Shown: piece after piece, positions 34,714 to 44,955 of the stretch
Position numbering within the stretch: position 1 is the first letter of the stretch
Layout of the letters: every line of letters starts with the position of its first letter
NCBI GenBank assembly: GCA_014804425.1
Contig: JAAUZV010000015.1
Coordinates: 95,955-159,954 of the forward strand
Direction: 5' to 3'
Length of the DNA: 64,000 bases
Source of the DNA: Lachnospiraceae bacterium
Lineage (GTDB): Bacteria > Bacillota > Clostridia > Lachnospirales > Lachnospiraceae
Notes under the pieces: generated by a model
Told to the model about the DNA's origin: nothing
Databases searched by the model: none
What the model saw: only the letters and a program-made list of their open reading frames with translations
Position numbers and translations under genes: made by a program

Positions 34714-36258
34714 ATGAGCAAGAAACCGGTAGTATTAATGATCCTCGATGGGTACGGATTGAACGAAACGGCGGAGGGAAATGCAGTCGCATTGGCGGCC
34801 ACACCCGTCATGGACAAGTTGATGGCGGAATACCCGTTCGTGCGCGGCAACGCAAGCGGAATGGCAGTCGGACTGCCGGACGGACAAATGGGCAACTCTG
34901 AGGTCGGACATTTGAATATGGGTGCCGGCAGGATCGTATATCAGGAGCTGACAAGAATTACGAAAGAGATTCAGGACGGAACATTTTTTGAGAATCCGGC
35001 GCTGATGGATGCTGTGAAGAACTGCAAAGAGAAACAGTCCGCGCTGCATATGTTCGGTCTTTTATCGGATGGTGGAGTGCACAGCCACATTACGCATTTA
35101 TATGGTCTGCTGGAGCTGGCAAAGAGAAACGGACTGGAAAAAGTATACGTGCATGCATTCCTTGACGGGCGTGATACACCGCCGACGAGCGGAAAAGATT
35201 ATGTGGCGCAGCTTGAGGAAAAAATGGCGGAGCTCGGTGTCGGTGAGGTTGTCAGCGTTTCAGGACGCTATTATGCGATGGATCGGGATAACAATTATGA
35301 CCGTGTGGAGATTGCGTACCGCGCATTGACAAAGGGCGAGGGACAGACTGCGGACAGCGCACAGGAGGCAGTCCAGAATTCTTATGATAAAGAGGAAACA
35401 GATGAATTCGTAAAACCGACCGTCGTGATGAAGAACGGCGCGCCGGTAGCTACGATCGGAGACGGGGATTCCGTCGTGTTCTTTAATTTCCGTCCGGACC
35501 GGGCGCGGGAGATCACGCGCTGCTTCTGTGATGATGATTTTAAGGGCTTTGCGCGGGAAAAGAAACTGGATCTCACTTATGTGTGCTTTTCGGATTATGA
35601 CCCGACGATTCCGAATAAGGAAGTCGCATTCCACAAGATTGCCGTGACCAATACGTTCGGAGAGTGGCTTGCCGCAAACGGAATGAAGCAGGCGCGTATT
35701 GCAGAGACGGAAAAATATGCGCATGTCACGTTCTTTTTTAACGGCGGTGTAGAGGAGCCGAACGAGGGAGAGGACCGGATTCTGGTCAATTCCCCGAAGG
35801 ATGTGGCGACCTATGACTTAAAGCCGCAGATGAGCGCGTATGAGGTCTGCGACCGCTTGGTCGAGGCGATCAAGTCGGGCAAATACGACGTTGTGATCAT
35901 CAATTTTGCCAATCCCGATATGGTCGGACATACCGGTGTGTTAGAGGCGGCAAGAAAGGCGGTCGAGGCAGTCGATGAGTGTGTGGGAAAAGCAGTCGAG
36001 GCGGTCAAAGAAGTGGATGGCGCGCTGTTCATCTGCGCGGACCACGGCAATGCCGAGCAGCTGATCGACTATGAAACGGGGGATCCGTTTACCGCGCATA
36101 CGACGAATCAGGTGCCGTTCATTCTTGTCAATTATGACGAAGGATATACATTGCGCGAGAACGGCTGTCTGGCGGATATTGTGCCGACGCTCATTGAGAT
36201 CATGGGAATGGAACAGCCAAAGGAAATGACAGGAAAGTCCCTGCTCATCAAGAAATAA
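34714..36258 (+). CDS. gpmI: Cofactor-independent phosphoglycerate mutase
   Basis: About 514 aa, the alkaline-phosphatase-superfamily enzyme that interconverts 3- and 2-phosphoglycerate with Mn. PVVLMILDGYG and GQMGNSEVGHLNMGAGR (phosphoserine) at the N-terminus, FLDGRDTPP, FNFRPDRARE and ICADHGNAEQ for metal binding. ATG 34714 has TGGGAG 8 bases upstream; the frame is open further back into the hairpins. Followed 15 bases later by a membrane protein gene. Confidence 0.97.
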   Translation: MSKKPVVLMILDGYGLNETAEGNAVALAATPVMDKLMAEYPFVRGNASGMAVGLPDGQMGNSEVGHLNMGAGRIVYQELTRITKEIQDGTFFENPALMDAVKNCKEKQSALHMFGLLSDGGVHSHITHLYGLLELAKRNGLEKVYVHAFLDGRDTPPTSGKDYVAQLEEKMAELGVGEVVSVSGRYYAMDRDNNYDRVEIAYRALTKGEGQTADSAQEAVQNSYDKEETDEFVKPTVVMKNGAPVATIGDGDSVVFFNFRPDRAREITRCFCDDDFKGFAREKKLDLTYVCFSDYDPTIPNKEVAFHKIAVTNTFGEWLAANGMKQARIAETEKYAHVTFFFNGGVEEPNEGEDRILVNSPKDVATYDLKPQMSAYEVCDRLVEAIKSGKYDVVIINFANPDMVGHTGVLEAARKAVEAVDECVGKAVEAVKEVDGALFICADHGNAEQLIDYETGDPFTAHTTNQVPFILVNYDEGYTLRENGCLADIVPTLIEIMGMEQPKEMTGKSLLIKK

Positions 36259-36273
36259 TCGAGAGAGATAGGT

Positions 36274-36900
36274 ATGCGTAAATATTATGTACTGTTTGCC
36301 GCACTGGTGCTTTTGATCATAGATGTCCGTATTCCGGCGATCGCGTATCCGGCGTATGAGGCATTTCGGACAGAAGCACCGGTGACGGTGTCATTGATCA
36401 TCGATCATGTGGTCGGCCATCAGCTGCGGGTGGATGTCTGTTCGGATCTGTTGGGGTATCTGATGCTGCTTGTGGCGGCGGCATGGCTTTCCATGGAAGA
36501 CAGGCGTTTCCGCAAATGCTTTCTTTGGGGCGCGGTTTCCGCGGCAGCGTATGTGTACTGGCAGATCATGCCGTTTTACTTAAACGGCGGGCTGCGTTTT
36601 CGTGCGGGCTATGTGTTTTATTTTGTGGTTGCGCTCTTAAAAATCGTTACGATCTTTCTTACCATGTATACCGTATCGGGACAGTTGGAAAGCACGTCCA
36701 ATCACAGCTATAACAACGTGACGGTCATCCTTATGATGGTCTGTGCGGGGAGCGGCGCCGTGGCGGCGCTGATGTGGTTTTTTGATCTGATCGCGGTTTT
36801 CTGCGTATATTCTGTCGTGCAGCTTGCCACTTTCGGCGTTGTCGCATGGCGGATTTGGAATGACAGAAATTTGTTGACGGAAGGAGCACAACATGCATAG
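36274..36900 (+). CDS. Integral membrane protein of unknown function
   Basis: 208 aa with about six hydrophobic helices and short loops. Noteworthy residues include a DHVVGHQLRVD segment between helices 1 and 2. I recognise no family. It sits between gpmI and the glycerol-1-phosphate dehydrogenase gene and overlaps the latter by 8 bases, so the two are probably translated together; a shared role in membrane lipid is only a guess. Confidence 0.7.
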   Translation: MRKYYVLFAALVLLIIDVRIPAIAYPAYEAFRTEAPVTVSLIIDHVVGHQLRVDVCSDLLGYLMLLVAAAWLSMEDRRFRKCFLWGAVSAAAYVYWQIMPFYLNGGLRFRAGYVFYFVVALLKIVTIFLTMYTVSGQLESTSNHSYNNVTVILMMVCAGSGAVAALMWFFDLIAVFCVYSVVQLATFGVVAWRIWNDRNLLTEGAQHA

Positions 36901-37954
36901 TTTTCGATTACCCTATTGTCTGATCGTGGAGGACGGCGCGTTTCTGCATATGGATGAAATGCTGCCCGCATGTGTTGCCGATATTCGGAAGAAAAAAATA
37001 TTGTTCGTGACGGAACAGTTCTTAAAGGAGTTGTTTGCGGATACGATCGCCGAGATTCAGAAGGATTTACAGCACTGTGATCTTTATCTGGTGGAGGACG
37101 CTTCCTTTGACATTGCGGTCGCGCTTGCGAAATATGCGAGCGTGCAGGACTATGACGTGTGCATCGGCTTCGGCGGCGGAAAGGTGTTAGACGTTGCGAA
37201 ATATGCGTCATTTGTGGCCAAGATTCCCTATATCTGTCTGCCGACAACTTTAAGCAACGATTCCCTGGCCTCCCCGTTTTCCGTGATGGCGACGGACGGG
37301 CATAACAGAAAGACATTCGGCTGCAAAATTCCGACCGGGATCATCGTGGACACTGAGATCATCCGTGCGGCGCCGGAGAGTCAGCTAAAAGCGGGCATCG
37401 GCGATACGATCAGCAAATATACCGCCCTGTACGATTGGAAGCTTGACGCGGCAAAGAAGGGCGGCAGAGTCGATGATTTTGCCTATATGATCTCCGAAAT
37501 GGCGTACAATGCGGTCGCGTTCTGCGAGGAACGCTCGTTAAAGAGTAAGAATTTTATTCATATTCTGACGGAAGCGTTAGTATTCGGAGGGCTCGCGATG
37601 GAGATCGCGGGAAGCTCCCGTCCGTGCAGCGGTGCGGAGCATCTGTTCTGCCATGCATTGGAGGAATTTTATCCCCAGATCAAGATTTCTCACGGAATGG
37701 CAGTCGCGATGGGAAGCATCGGTGCAGGCATTTTTCAGGAGCGTGACGTGTCAAAGCTCTATCGGTTATGCGCGCTTTACGGGCTTGACATTAAGCCGTC
37801 AGGCTACGGCATCACAAAGGAGATTTTTACGGACGTGTGGCAGCGTGCACAGTCAACGAGGAAGGACCGCTATACGGTTTTAAGTAAGACGGATTTAAGT
37901 GCGGAGCGTTTGGGCTGCATTTATGATAATATGGAAAATGATCCGGTTTCTTGA
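36893..37954 (+). CDS. egsA: sn-glycerol-1-phosphate dehydrogenase (AraM/EgsA-like)
   Basis: 353 aa, iron-containing alcohol dehydrogenase superfamily. IGFGGGKVLDVAKY binds NAD(P), PTTLSNDSLASPFSVM follows as in G1P dehydrogenases, and HAL-type ligands SGAEHLFCHALEE and ISHGMAVAMG are the metal histidines. Archaeal and Bacillus AraM members reduce dihydroxyacetone phosphate to sn-glycerol-1-phosphate; other family members act on different polyols, so the substrate is inferred. Overlaps the upstream gene; followed by repeat copy C. Confidence 0.8.
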   Translation: MHSFRLPYCLIVEDGAFLHMDEMLPACVADIRKKKILFVTEQFLKELFADTIAEIQKDLQHCDLYLVEDASFDIAVALAKYASVQDYDVCIGFGGGKVLDVAKYASFVAKIPYICLPTTLSNDSLASPFSVMATDGHNRKTFGCKIPTGIIVDTEIIRAAPESQLKAGIGDTISKYTALYDWKLDAAKKGGRVDDFAYMISEMAYNAVAFCEERSLKSKNFIHILTEALVFGGLAMEIAGSSRPCSGAEHLFCHALEEFYPQIKISHGMAVAMGSIGAGIFQERDVSKLYRLCALYGLDIKPSGYGITKEIFTDVWQRAQSTRKDRYTVLSKTDLSAERLGCIYDNMENDPVS

Positions 37955-37960
37955 GAGAAT

Positions 37961-38058
37961 ATAGATTGAAAAATCAAAGATCTTTCAATCGGCGAATTTG
38001 TGCTTGCGTCCAAATTCACAAAGCGAACTTGTTCGCTTTGATGTTGACAGCATGGAGG
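37961..38058 (+). repeat. Dispersed hairpin repeat, copy C (longest copy)
   Basis: Stem 1 GATTGAAAAATC/GATCTTTCAATC (37964-37975, 37979-37990); stem 2 GAATTTG/CAAATTC (37994-38000, 38011-38017); stem 3 CAAAGCGAAC/GTTCGCTTTG (38019-38028, 38031-38040); then TTGACAGCATGGAGG. The SD precedes ATG 38064, which opens only a short frame through the terminator. Confidence 0.8.
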
Positions 38059-38066
38059 ATTATATG

Positions 38067-38117
38067 AAAAAAGACTTTCGCATGGGTGATGGGTTACCAT
38101 GGCGAGGGTCTTTTTTT
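38067..38117 (+). terminator. Terminator after egsA
   Basis: AAAAAAGAC-TCGC-ATGG (38067-38084) pairs with the complementary arm ending CGAGGGTC plus seven Ts at 38111-38117, allowing G-U pairs. Confidence 0.65.
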
Positions 38118-38141
38118 ACGCAGGTTACACTGCTGTTCTGA

Positions 38142-39716
<1,575 letters not shown>

Positions 39717-40000
39717 AAAATCAACTTTTTATTGGGGAGGGCAGCGATCCATGAAGATGGCTGCCCTTAAAACCGTCAATCATATTTCTACAAAATTCTA
39801 ATCATTCTGTCCTATCCGGTTGGATTTATTTCACCTTATCGTGAACCCGCTTTGAGGCAATTTTATTCTTTGGGATTGCATTTTTTTGGATTTTAGGTTA
39901 TGGTAATAGAAACGAAAAAGATTCGTACATATGGTAATCTGAACAATAATGTTCCAAGCAATTTTGGGGCATTTTTTGTTTTAAGGAGAAGGAGAAGATC
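39717..40000 (+). other. Intergenic region after eno
   Basis: A+T-rich. AGGGCAGC (39738-39745) pairs with GCTGCCCT (39760-39767), a probable weak terminator for eno. No convincing promoter could be fixed for the next gene; a strong AAGGAGAAGGAG ribosome site ends the region. Confidence 0.5.
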
Positions 40001-40666
40001 ATGATGAGCGAAGGTATGAACGTTGAGGAGATTTTTACATCGGATGCCGTTACACTCGAAAAGATGAAAGAGGTGCTTCCGAAGGATGTCTATAAGGAAG
40101 TAAAAATGGTCATGGATGAGGGCGGCGAGCTTTCCATATATTCGGCAAACGTGGTTGCCGAGGTAATGAGGGAGTGGGCGGTCGCGGAAGATTATATAAA
40201 AAAGAAACAGCATTGTGGAAAAACCTTTGCTGTGATAGGGCGGAGTACCTGTGTGTATCTATTTATTATCATGCTGCGTCTAATGATTGCTATGTTATTG
40301 AAATGGGAAATACGGATACAGCTTGCAGCCATACTGGAGCTTTTGGGTGCGGGTATTATGATTGCGTTTATCATAGCTCTGATTTATTGGATATCAGTGG
40401 TATTTATGAAACCGCGGCAACATACCGCCATCAGGCGATTGTGCATTTTCTCCATAATCAGTACGACTGCTGTTTCCGTGTTTGGATTATGGTTTGGCTT
40501 TTTTGTGTTTGTTTTTTCGCTCAGGGATGAGAAGGTGATCATGATCGGTCAAGAGAAGTATTTAGAAGTTGAAGAATCGTATGGACTGGGATCAGCGATA
40601 GGGGTCTCGTATCATAAGGTACATGGTATTTTTTATGAATCAGAAGAAGTGGAAATAGACTTTTGA
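40001..40666 (+). CDS. Membrane protein with a glutamine synthetase III-like N-terminal segment
   Basis: 221 aa. Residues ~12-65 (SDAVTLEKMKEVLPKDVYKE, VMDEGGELSIYSANVVAEVM, REWAVAE) closely resemble the helical segment near the N-terminus of type III glutamine synthetases (MRERLPK..YK, EG..L....A..VA.AMK.WA). No ammonia- or ATP-binding region follows; instead three to four transmembrane helices (~75-170) and a short hydrophilic tail. The resemblance is by memory of the family and needs a profile search. Function unknown. Confidence 0.65.
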   Translation: MMSEGMNVEEIFTSDAVTLEKMKEVLPKDVYKEVKMVMDEGGELSIYSANVVAEVMREWAVAEDYIKKKQHCGKTFAVIGRSTCVYLFIIMLRLMIAMLLKWEIRIQLAAILELLGAGIMIAFIIALIYWISVVFMKPRQHTAIRRLCIFSIISTTAVSVFGLWFGFFVFVFSLRDEKVIMIGQEKYLEVEESYGLGSAIGVSYHKVHGIFYESEEVEIDF

Positions 40667-40807
40667 TCATTCATTGCGGTAGGCGTTGTAATAAATGTCG
40701 TAACAATTAACCAAGAGTGGAAATGCGTTGGCGGCTGTGATACGATAGGTATTAGGTAACAGCAAAATTGTAACAATGAATAGGATGAAGAAGGAATCAT
40801 TCGTACT

Positions 40808-42127
40808 ATGACAGCAATCAAAAAAGAAGACAAGGCTGCGCGTATTTCGGCGCTTGCCGCGGAAATCATACAGCTCTCACGGGATCGGATTTTAATGCAT
40901 ATGCGTTTTCTGGATGTGGCGCTTGCGGCGCTCCTGCCGCAGGAAAAAGCGGGCGTAAGCGGATTTTCCTGTGATGGGCGGCATCTGTATTATGATGCGC
41001 AGGCGGTCATCCGCGCCTATCGGAAGGAGCAGGCGTCCGTGATGCGCATGATGCTCCATGTTCTGTTTCATTTTCTTTTTTCACACAGCTTCCGCTATGA
41101 CAAGGTGGAGAAGGACGTGTGGGATCTGGCGGTTGATCTGGCGGCGGAGCATGCGGTGATGGAGCTGATGCTGCCGGAGACCGAGTTAAAGTCGGATCTG
41201 CGAAAAAAAGAAGCGATTTCCTATTTTGAAGATCAGGGCGTGAAGCTGACGGCGGAAAAGCTGTATCGGTATTTGCGCAGAAATCCGCTTGCCGTGGATG
41301 AACAGGCGTTTCTTGCACGTCTTTTTTATATGGATGACCATGACGGATGGGGAGAGCGGGAGGAGCTTGTCATCTCCCTTGCGGAGTGGAGACGGATCTC
41401 AGAGCGCGCCAAGGCGGAGTTAAAGTCGTTTTCGCAGGGAAAGAACGCGGGCGCCGTGGAGGAGAATTTGGCGGAGGCAACGGCGGACCGGGTGGATTAC
41501 CGTGCTTTTTTACGACGGTTTGTCGTGCCGGGAGAAGTGGTAAAAAGCAATGAGGAGGAGTTCGACTATATTGCGTATACCTACGGACTTTCGCAATACG
41601 GGAATGTGCCGATCGTGGAGCCGCTCGAATATCGCGAGGTGAATCAGATCCATGATTTTGTGATCGCGATCGATACGTCGGCGTCGTGCCGTGGGGAGAC
41701 GGTGCGCGCATTCCTTCGGCATACGTATTCCATCATGAAAACAAGCGCCTGCTTTTTTGACGAGATGCTGGTCCATATCATTCAGTGCGATCATGAAGTC
41801 CGCAGCGATACCGTCATTCACGATCATGGCGAGCTGGATGCTTTTTTGACGAAGGGAAAGCTCGTGGGCTTCGGCAGTACGGATTTTCGGCCCGTGTTTA
41901 CGTATGTGGATGCGCTGATCGAACGCGGAGAGATCGCAAACTTAAAGGGCATGATCTATTTTACGGATGGGCAGGGCGTCTATCCGGAAAAAGCGCCGGA
42001 TTATGAGACGGTGTTTGCGTTTTTGAACGAGGATGAGCTGCCGAATACCGCGCCGGCGTGGGCGGTCCGCATCTGTATTGACGAGGATGCGCTTTCGGAG
42101 TGGGAAGAGATAAAAGTTGAAAATTAA
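40808..42127 (+). CDS. vWA-like (DUF2201) protein with degenerate metallopeptidase motif
   Basis: 439 aa, cytoplasmic. The N-terminal half resembles the DUF2201 metallopeptidase-like domain, but the expected HExxH reads HVLFH in MMLHVLFHFLFSH, so catalytic activity is doubtful. The C-terminal half is vWA-like with FVIAIDTSASCRGE (MIDAS-type D-x-S-x-S) and IYFTDGQGVYP. Family members are paired with MoxR ATPases, as here: the MoxR gene follows 71 bases on. Likely a substrate or adaptor arm of an AAA+ machine. Confidence 0.8.
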   Translation: MTAIKKEDKAARISALAAEIIQLSRDRILMHMRFLDVALAALLPQEKAGVSGFSCDGRHLYYDAQAVIRAYRKEQASVMRMMLHVLFHFLFSHSFRYDKVEKDVWDLAVDLAAEHAVMELMLPETELKSDLRKKEAISYFEDQGVKLTAEKLYRYLRRNPLAVDEQAFLARLFYMDDHDGWGEREELVISLAEWRRISERAKAELKSFSQGKNAGAVEENLAEATADRVDYRAFLRRFVVPGEVVKSNEEEFDYIAYTYGLSQYGNVPIVEPLEYREVNQIHDFVIAIDTSASCRGETVRAFLRHTYSIMKTSACFFDEMLVHIIQCDHEVRSDTVIHDHGELDAFLTKGKLVGFGSTDFRPVFTYVDALIERGEIANLKGMIYFTDGQGVYPEKAPDYETVFAFLNEDELPNTAPAWAVRICIDEDALSEWEEIKVEN

Positions 42128-42162
42128 ATCTTCAGCCGGCGAGTTTGTGCCGGACCGCTCAA

Positions 42163-42203
42163 AAATTTGCAGGCTGCGAAAGGAGCATGGCTATAAAAAT
42201 GAA
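42163..42203 (+). repeat. 41-base repeat with SD and start codon, copy 1
   Basis: Identical to 52426-52466 at 37 of 41 positions. Contains AAATTTGC, GGCTG, GAAAGG, GCATGG and TATAAAAATGAA, ending on the start codon of the MoxR gene. Upstream GGCGAGTTTGTGC (42138-42150) resembles the body of the dispersed hairpin repeats. Confidence 0.75.
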
Positions 42204-43848
42204 CATCGGACAAGCCAAACAGGATATTAAGGATACGGTCAGATTATATTTGAAGAAAGATGCGTTCGGGGAATACCGCATACCGGTCGTGCGCCAGCGG
42301 CCGATTTTTTTGGTCGGCGCGCCGGGAATCGGAAAGACGGCGATCATGGAGCAGATTGCGCAGGAACTTCACATTGCGCTCGTCTCATATTCCATGACGC
42401 ATCATACAAGGCAGTCGGCGCTCGGACTTCCTGTGATCTGCCACAGGGAATATGAGGGTAAGGAATATGATGTGTCCGAATACACGATGAGCGAGATCAT
42501 TGCGTCCGTGTATGAGGTAATGCGGGAGAGCGGCTTAAAGGAAGGGATTCTGTTTTTGGATGAGATCAACTGTGTCTCGGAGACGCTTGCGCCGTCCATG
42601 CTGCAATTTTTACAATATAAGGTGTTCGGCGGACATCGCGTGCCGGAGGGCTGGGTCATTGTGACTGCGGGAAACCCGAAGGAGTATAACCGCAGCGCGC
42701 GCGAATTTGATGTGGTTACGCTGGACCGACTGAAGGTGTTGAACGTGGAGGCGGATTATGAGGCGTGGAAGAATTATGCGGAAAAAGAAGGACTGCATCG
42801 CGCCGTACTGAATTATCTGGAGTTAAAAAAGCAGGATTTTTATTTGATGGAAATGACGGCGAAGGGGCGTGCGTATGTGACGGCGCGCGGCTGGGAGGAC
42901 TTATCTCAGATGCTCTTTTTGTACGAGGAGGAAGCGCTTGCCGTCACGGAGGAGCTGGTCGGGCAGTATCTTTCGCATGAGCGGGTTGTCCGGGAATTTA
43001 TGGCGTATTATGACCTGTACTGCAAATATAAAAAAGACTATCACATCCGTGAGATCTTGCAGGGAAGCGCGTCGGAGGACATGCGCAGGAAGGCGGAAAA
43101 CGCGCCGTTTGATGAGCGGATCTCACTGCTCGGCATGCTGACGGATAAGACAGACGGCATGCTTAGGGACTGCATGGAGAAGACAGATTATCTGGAAAAT
43201 CTGCTGCAGGTATTAAGACATGTGAAAACGCAGATGGGGATTCCCGTGGAGCGGCAGGGTCAGGCTGCAGTACCGGATGACAGGAACGGGCAGCAGGATC
43301 GGGTTGCAGCAACGAATGACCGGAATGGTCAACGGGGACAAAACGCTGCAGCGGATGGGCATACGACGTTGGGACATGACAGCATCTCAGCGGCGGAGGC
43401 AATTTCGATACAGATCGCGGCGAGGGAGCGCTTGCTGGCTTCCCTTTCGGCGGCGAATACGCTCTCCGCGGAGGATAAGCGGATGCACCGGCGGGTGCTC
43501 ACATTCCTGCGGGAACAAAAAAGAAACCTGCTTCTTGAGGGAGAACAGTCCGTTGCGGGAGAGCAGTTTGCGGCGGTCAAACGGGCGTTTGAACAGGAAG
43601 CGGCATGTGCAAAGCAGGAGACAGCGCAGGCAAAGCAATGCCTTCACCATTTGTTTTCTTTTGTGGAGCAGGTCTTCGCGGACGGCAATGAGCTTCTGCT
43701 GCTTGTCACACATATGACCGTGACGGACTGCTGCGCGGGATTTGTCGCGCGTTTCGGCTGTGAGGATTATGAGCGGCACAGCAAAGAACTGATGCTCAGC
43801 GAGCGGCGCGAAGCGCTTTTACGGGAGATGGAGGAACTGGAATTGTGA
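42199..43848 (+). CDS. MoxR-family AAA+ ATPase with long C-terminal extension
   Basis: About 549 aa, larger than the usual ~330-residue MoxR. Walker A GAPGIGKTA, Walker B GILFLDEINC, sensor VTAGNPKEYNRSAREFD and an Arg in LDRLKVL. After the ATPase core and lid (~1-330) comes a low-complexity linker with two DRNGQ repeats, then a helical domain (~420-549). Start is ambiguous: ATG 42199 has AGGAG 13 bases away, ATG 42187 only 1 base away; both lie in the 41-base repeat. Partner of the upstream vWA protein. Confidence 0.85.
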   Translation: MNIGQAKQDIKDTVRLYLKKDAFGEYRIPVVRQRPIFLVGAPGIGKTAIMEQIAQELHIALVSYSMTHHTRQSALGLPVICHREYEGKEYDVSEYTMSEIIASVYEVMRESGLKEGILFLDEINCVSETLAPSMLQFLQYKVFGGHRVPEGWVIVTAGNPKEYNRSAREFDVVTLDRLKVLNVEADYEAWKNYAEKEGLHRAVLNYLELKKQDFYLMEMTAKGRAYVTARGWEDLSQMLFLYEEEALAVTEELVGQYLSHERVVREFMAYYDLYCKYKKDYHIREILQGSASEDMRRKAENAPFDERISLLGMLTDKTDGMLRDCMEKTDYLENLLQVLRHVKTQMGIPVERQGQAAVPDDRNGQQDRVAATNDRNGQRGQNAAADGHTTLGHDSISAAEAISIQIAARERLLASLSAANTLSAEDKRMHRRVLTFLREQKRNLLLEGEQSVAGEQFAAVKRAFEQEAACAKQETAQAKQCLHHLFSFVEQVFADGNELLLLVTHMTVTDCCAGFVARFGCEDYERHSKELMLSERREALLREMEELEL

Positions 43849-44744
43849 TCATGCAGAATACCGTCTTTTTATATGAGGACGTGTGCGGAGAGGAAGAAGA
43901 TTGCGTACGGATCACGGGCGCACAGCATATCGGCGGAGTGTTACAGATACCGGAGCGGCTTGACGAAAAGCCAGTTACGCGGATCGGAAAAAAAGCGTTT
44001 TGGGGCTGTGACGGTGTACGGGAGATCATCCTGCCCGTGAATATCCGTGAGATTGAGGATTGGGCGTTTGCCAGCTGTAAACAGCTTGAGACGGTCAGCA
44101 TGCCCCATCGGCAGGTCGGGATCGGCAGAGGCGTCTTCCGGGGCTGTGAGCGTTTGGCGTGCATCGAGCTCCGCGAGGCGCTTTTTGCGGATGAGAAGCG
44201 GGGAGTCGGTCATCTGCTTGCCGCAGGGGACAGGCTGTTAAACAATCCGTATCTTTTGGATATTGCGAGTGCGGGAACGGACGAGTGGTTTGCAAGGTGG
44301 GACGCCGCATTGGAGAAATTGATGGAAACGGCGGAAGACGAGGGCTTTTCCAAAATGCTTTTATGCGGTGAGGAGGATTACGGCAGCAGGGAAAACAATA
44401 TTGACCATTATTGTTCCCAACAGCGAAAAAAGAAGGCGCGTGCGGCGCTGCTCCGCCTGCGCTATGATGACTGCCTTGGCAGCAGGCTGCGCGGGGAATT
44501 GGCCGCTTTTTTGACGGCGCATACGATGGGCTGCAAGACGAAAGAAGCATGGGAAGTGCTGACCGCGGAGCATGGGGAGGACAGAAGCTATTACGAACTG
44601 TTTGAAGCGGCGGGCGGCGTCCATGAACACAATCGGGAACAATGTATTGCGGACTTGGGAGAGGCGCATACGGAGATGAAGGCGTATCTGCTCGGAAAAA
44701 CAGCAAAGGCGGAAGATGACTTTTTTGATTCATTGACGCTTTGA
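43845..44744 (+). CDS. Leucine-rich repeat protein of the vWA/MoxR operon
   Basis: 299 aa. Residues ~25-110 contain three BspA-type (LRR_5) repeats: VTRIGKKAFWGCDGVREIIL, IREIEDWAFASCKQLETVSM and GIGRGVFRGCERLACIEL. There is no signal peptide, so it is cytoplasmic, unlike most BspA-like proteins. The remainder is a helical, charged domain of no recognised family. Start GTG 43845 overlaps the MoxR stop by four bases (ATG 43851 is an alternative), so it is translationally coupled to the ATPase and likely its target-recognition partner. Confidence 0.8.
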   Translation: MIMQNTVFLYEDVCGEEEDCVRITGAQHIGGVLQIPERLDEKPVTRIGKKAFWGCDGVREIILPVNIREIEDWAFASCKQLETVSMPHRQVGIGRGVFRGCERLACIELREALFADEKRGVGHLLAAGDRLLNNPYLLDIASAGTDEWFARWDAALEKLMETAEDEGFSKMLLCGEEDYGSRENNIDHYCSQQRKKKARAALLRLRYDDCLGSRLRGELAAFLTAHTMGCKTKEAWEVLTAEHGEDRSYYELFEAAGGVHEHNREQCIADLGEAHTEMKAYLLGKTAKAEDDFFDSLTL

Positions 44745-44830
44745 GCGGTTATAATTACCATGAAGATCAAAAAGTACGCGACGAAAAATGTAAAGGAAGC
44801 GCCTAATCAACGTTTCCCGTAAAATAGGGC

Positions 44831-44859
44831 TTGAAATTCTTTTTTTGTTGTGCTATAGT
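44831..44859 (+). promoter_or_regulatory. secG: secG promoter
   Basis: TTGAAA (44831-44836), 17-base spacer, TATAGT (44854-44859). Confidence 0.8.
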
Positions 44860-44911
44860 AAGCGGGTGTGGTATGATATCGAAAGACAGAGTACGGAGTG
44901 CGCATGTACAT

Positions 44912-44938
44912 TATTATGACCACGCAGTGGTCATAATA
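44912..44938 (+). promoter_or_regulatory. Leader hairpin before secG
   Basis: TATTATGACCAC (44912-44923) and GTGGTCATAATA (44927-44938) are perfect complements with a 3-base loop, ending 3 bases before GAGGAGG. No T tract: an operator, RNA stabiliser or translational control element rather than a terminator. Confidence 0.6.
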
Positions 44939-44955
44939 TATGAGGAGGAATGGCA

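Noticed and set aside
38064..38141. Short frame (MKKDFRMGDGLPW...) after the SD of repeat copy C
   Set aside because: It runs straight through the egsA terminator hairpin; the SD is a by-product of the repeat.
44760..44822. 20-codon frame starting MKIKKYATKNVKEA, faintly like the FlhF N-terminus
   Set aside because: No ribosome site, no continuation and no flagellar genes nearby; chance resemblance cannot be excluded.
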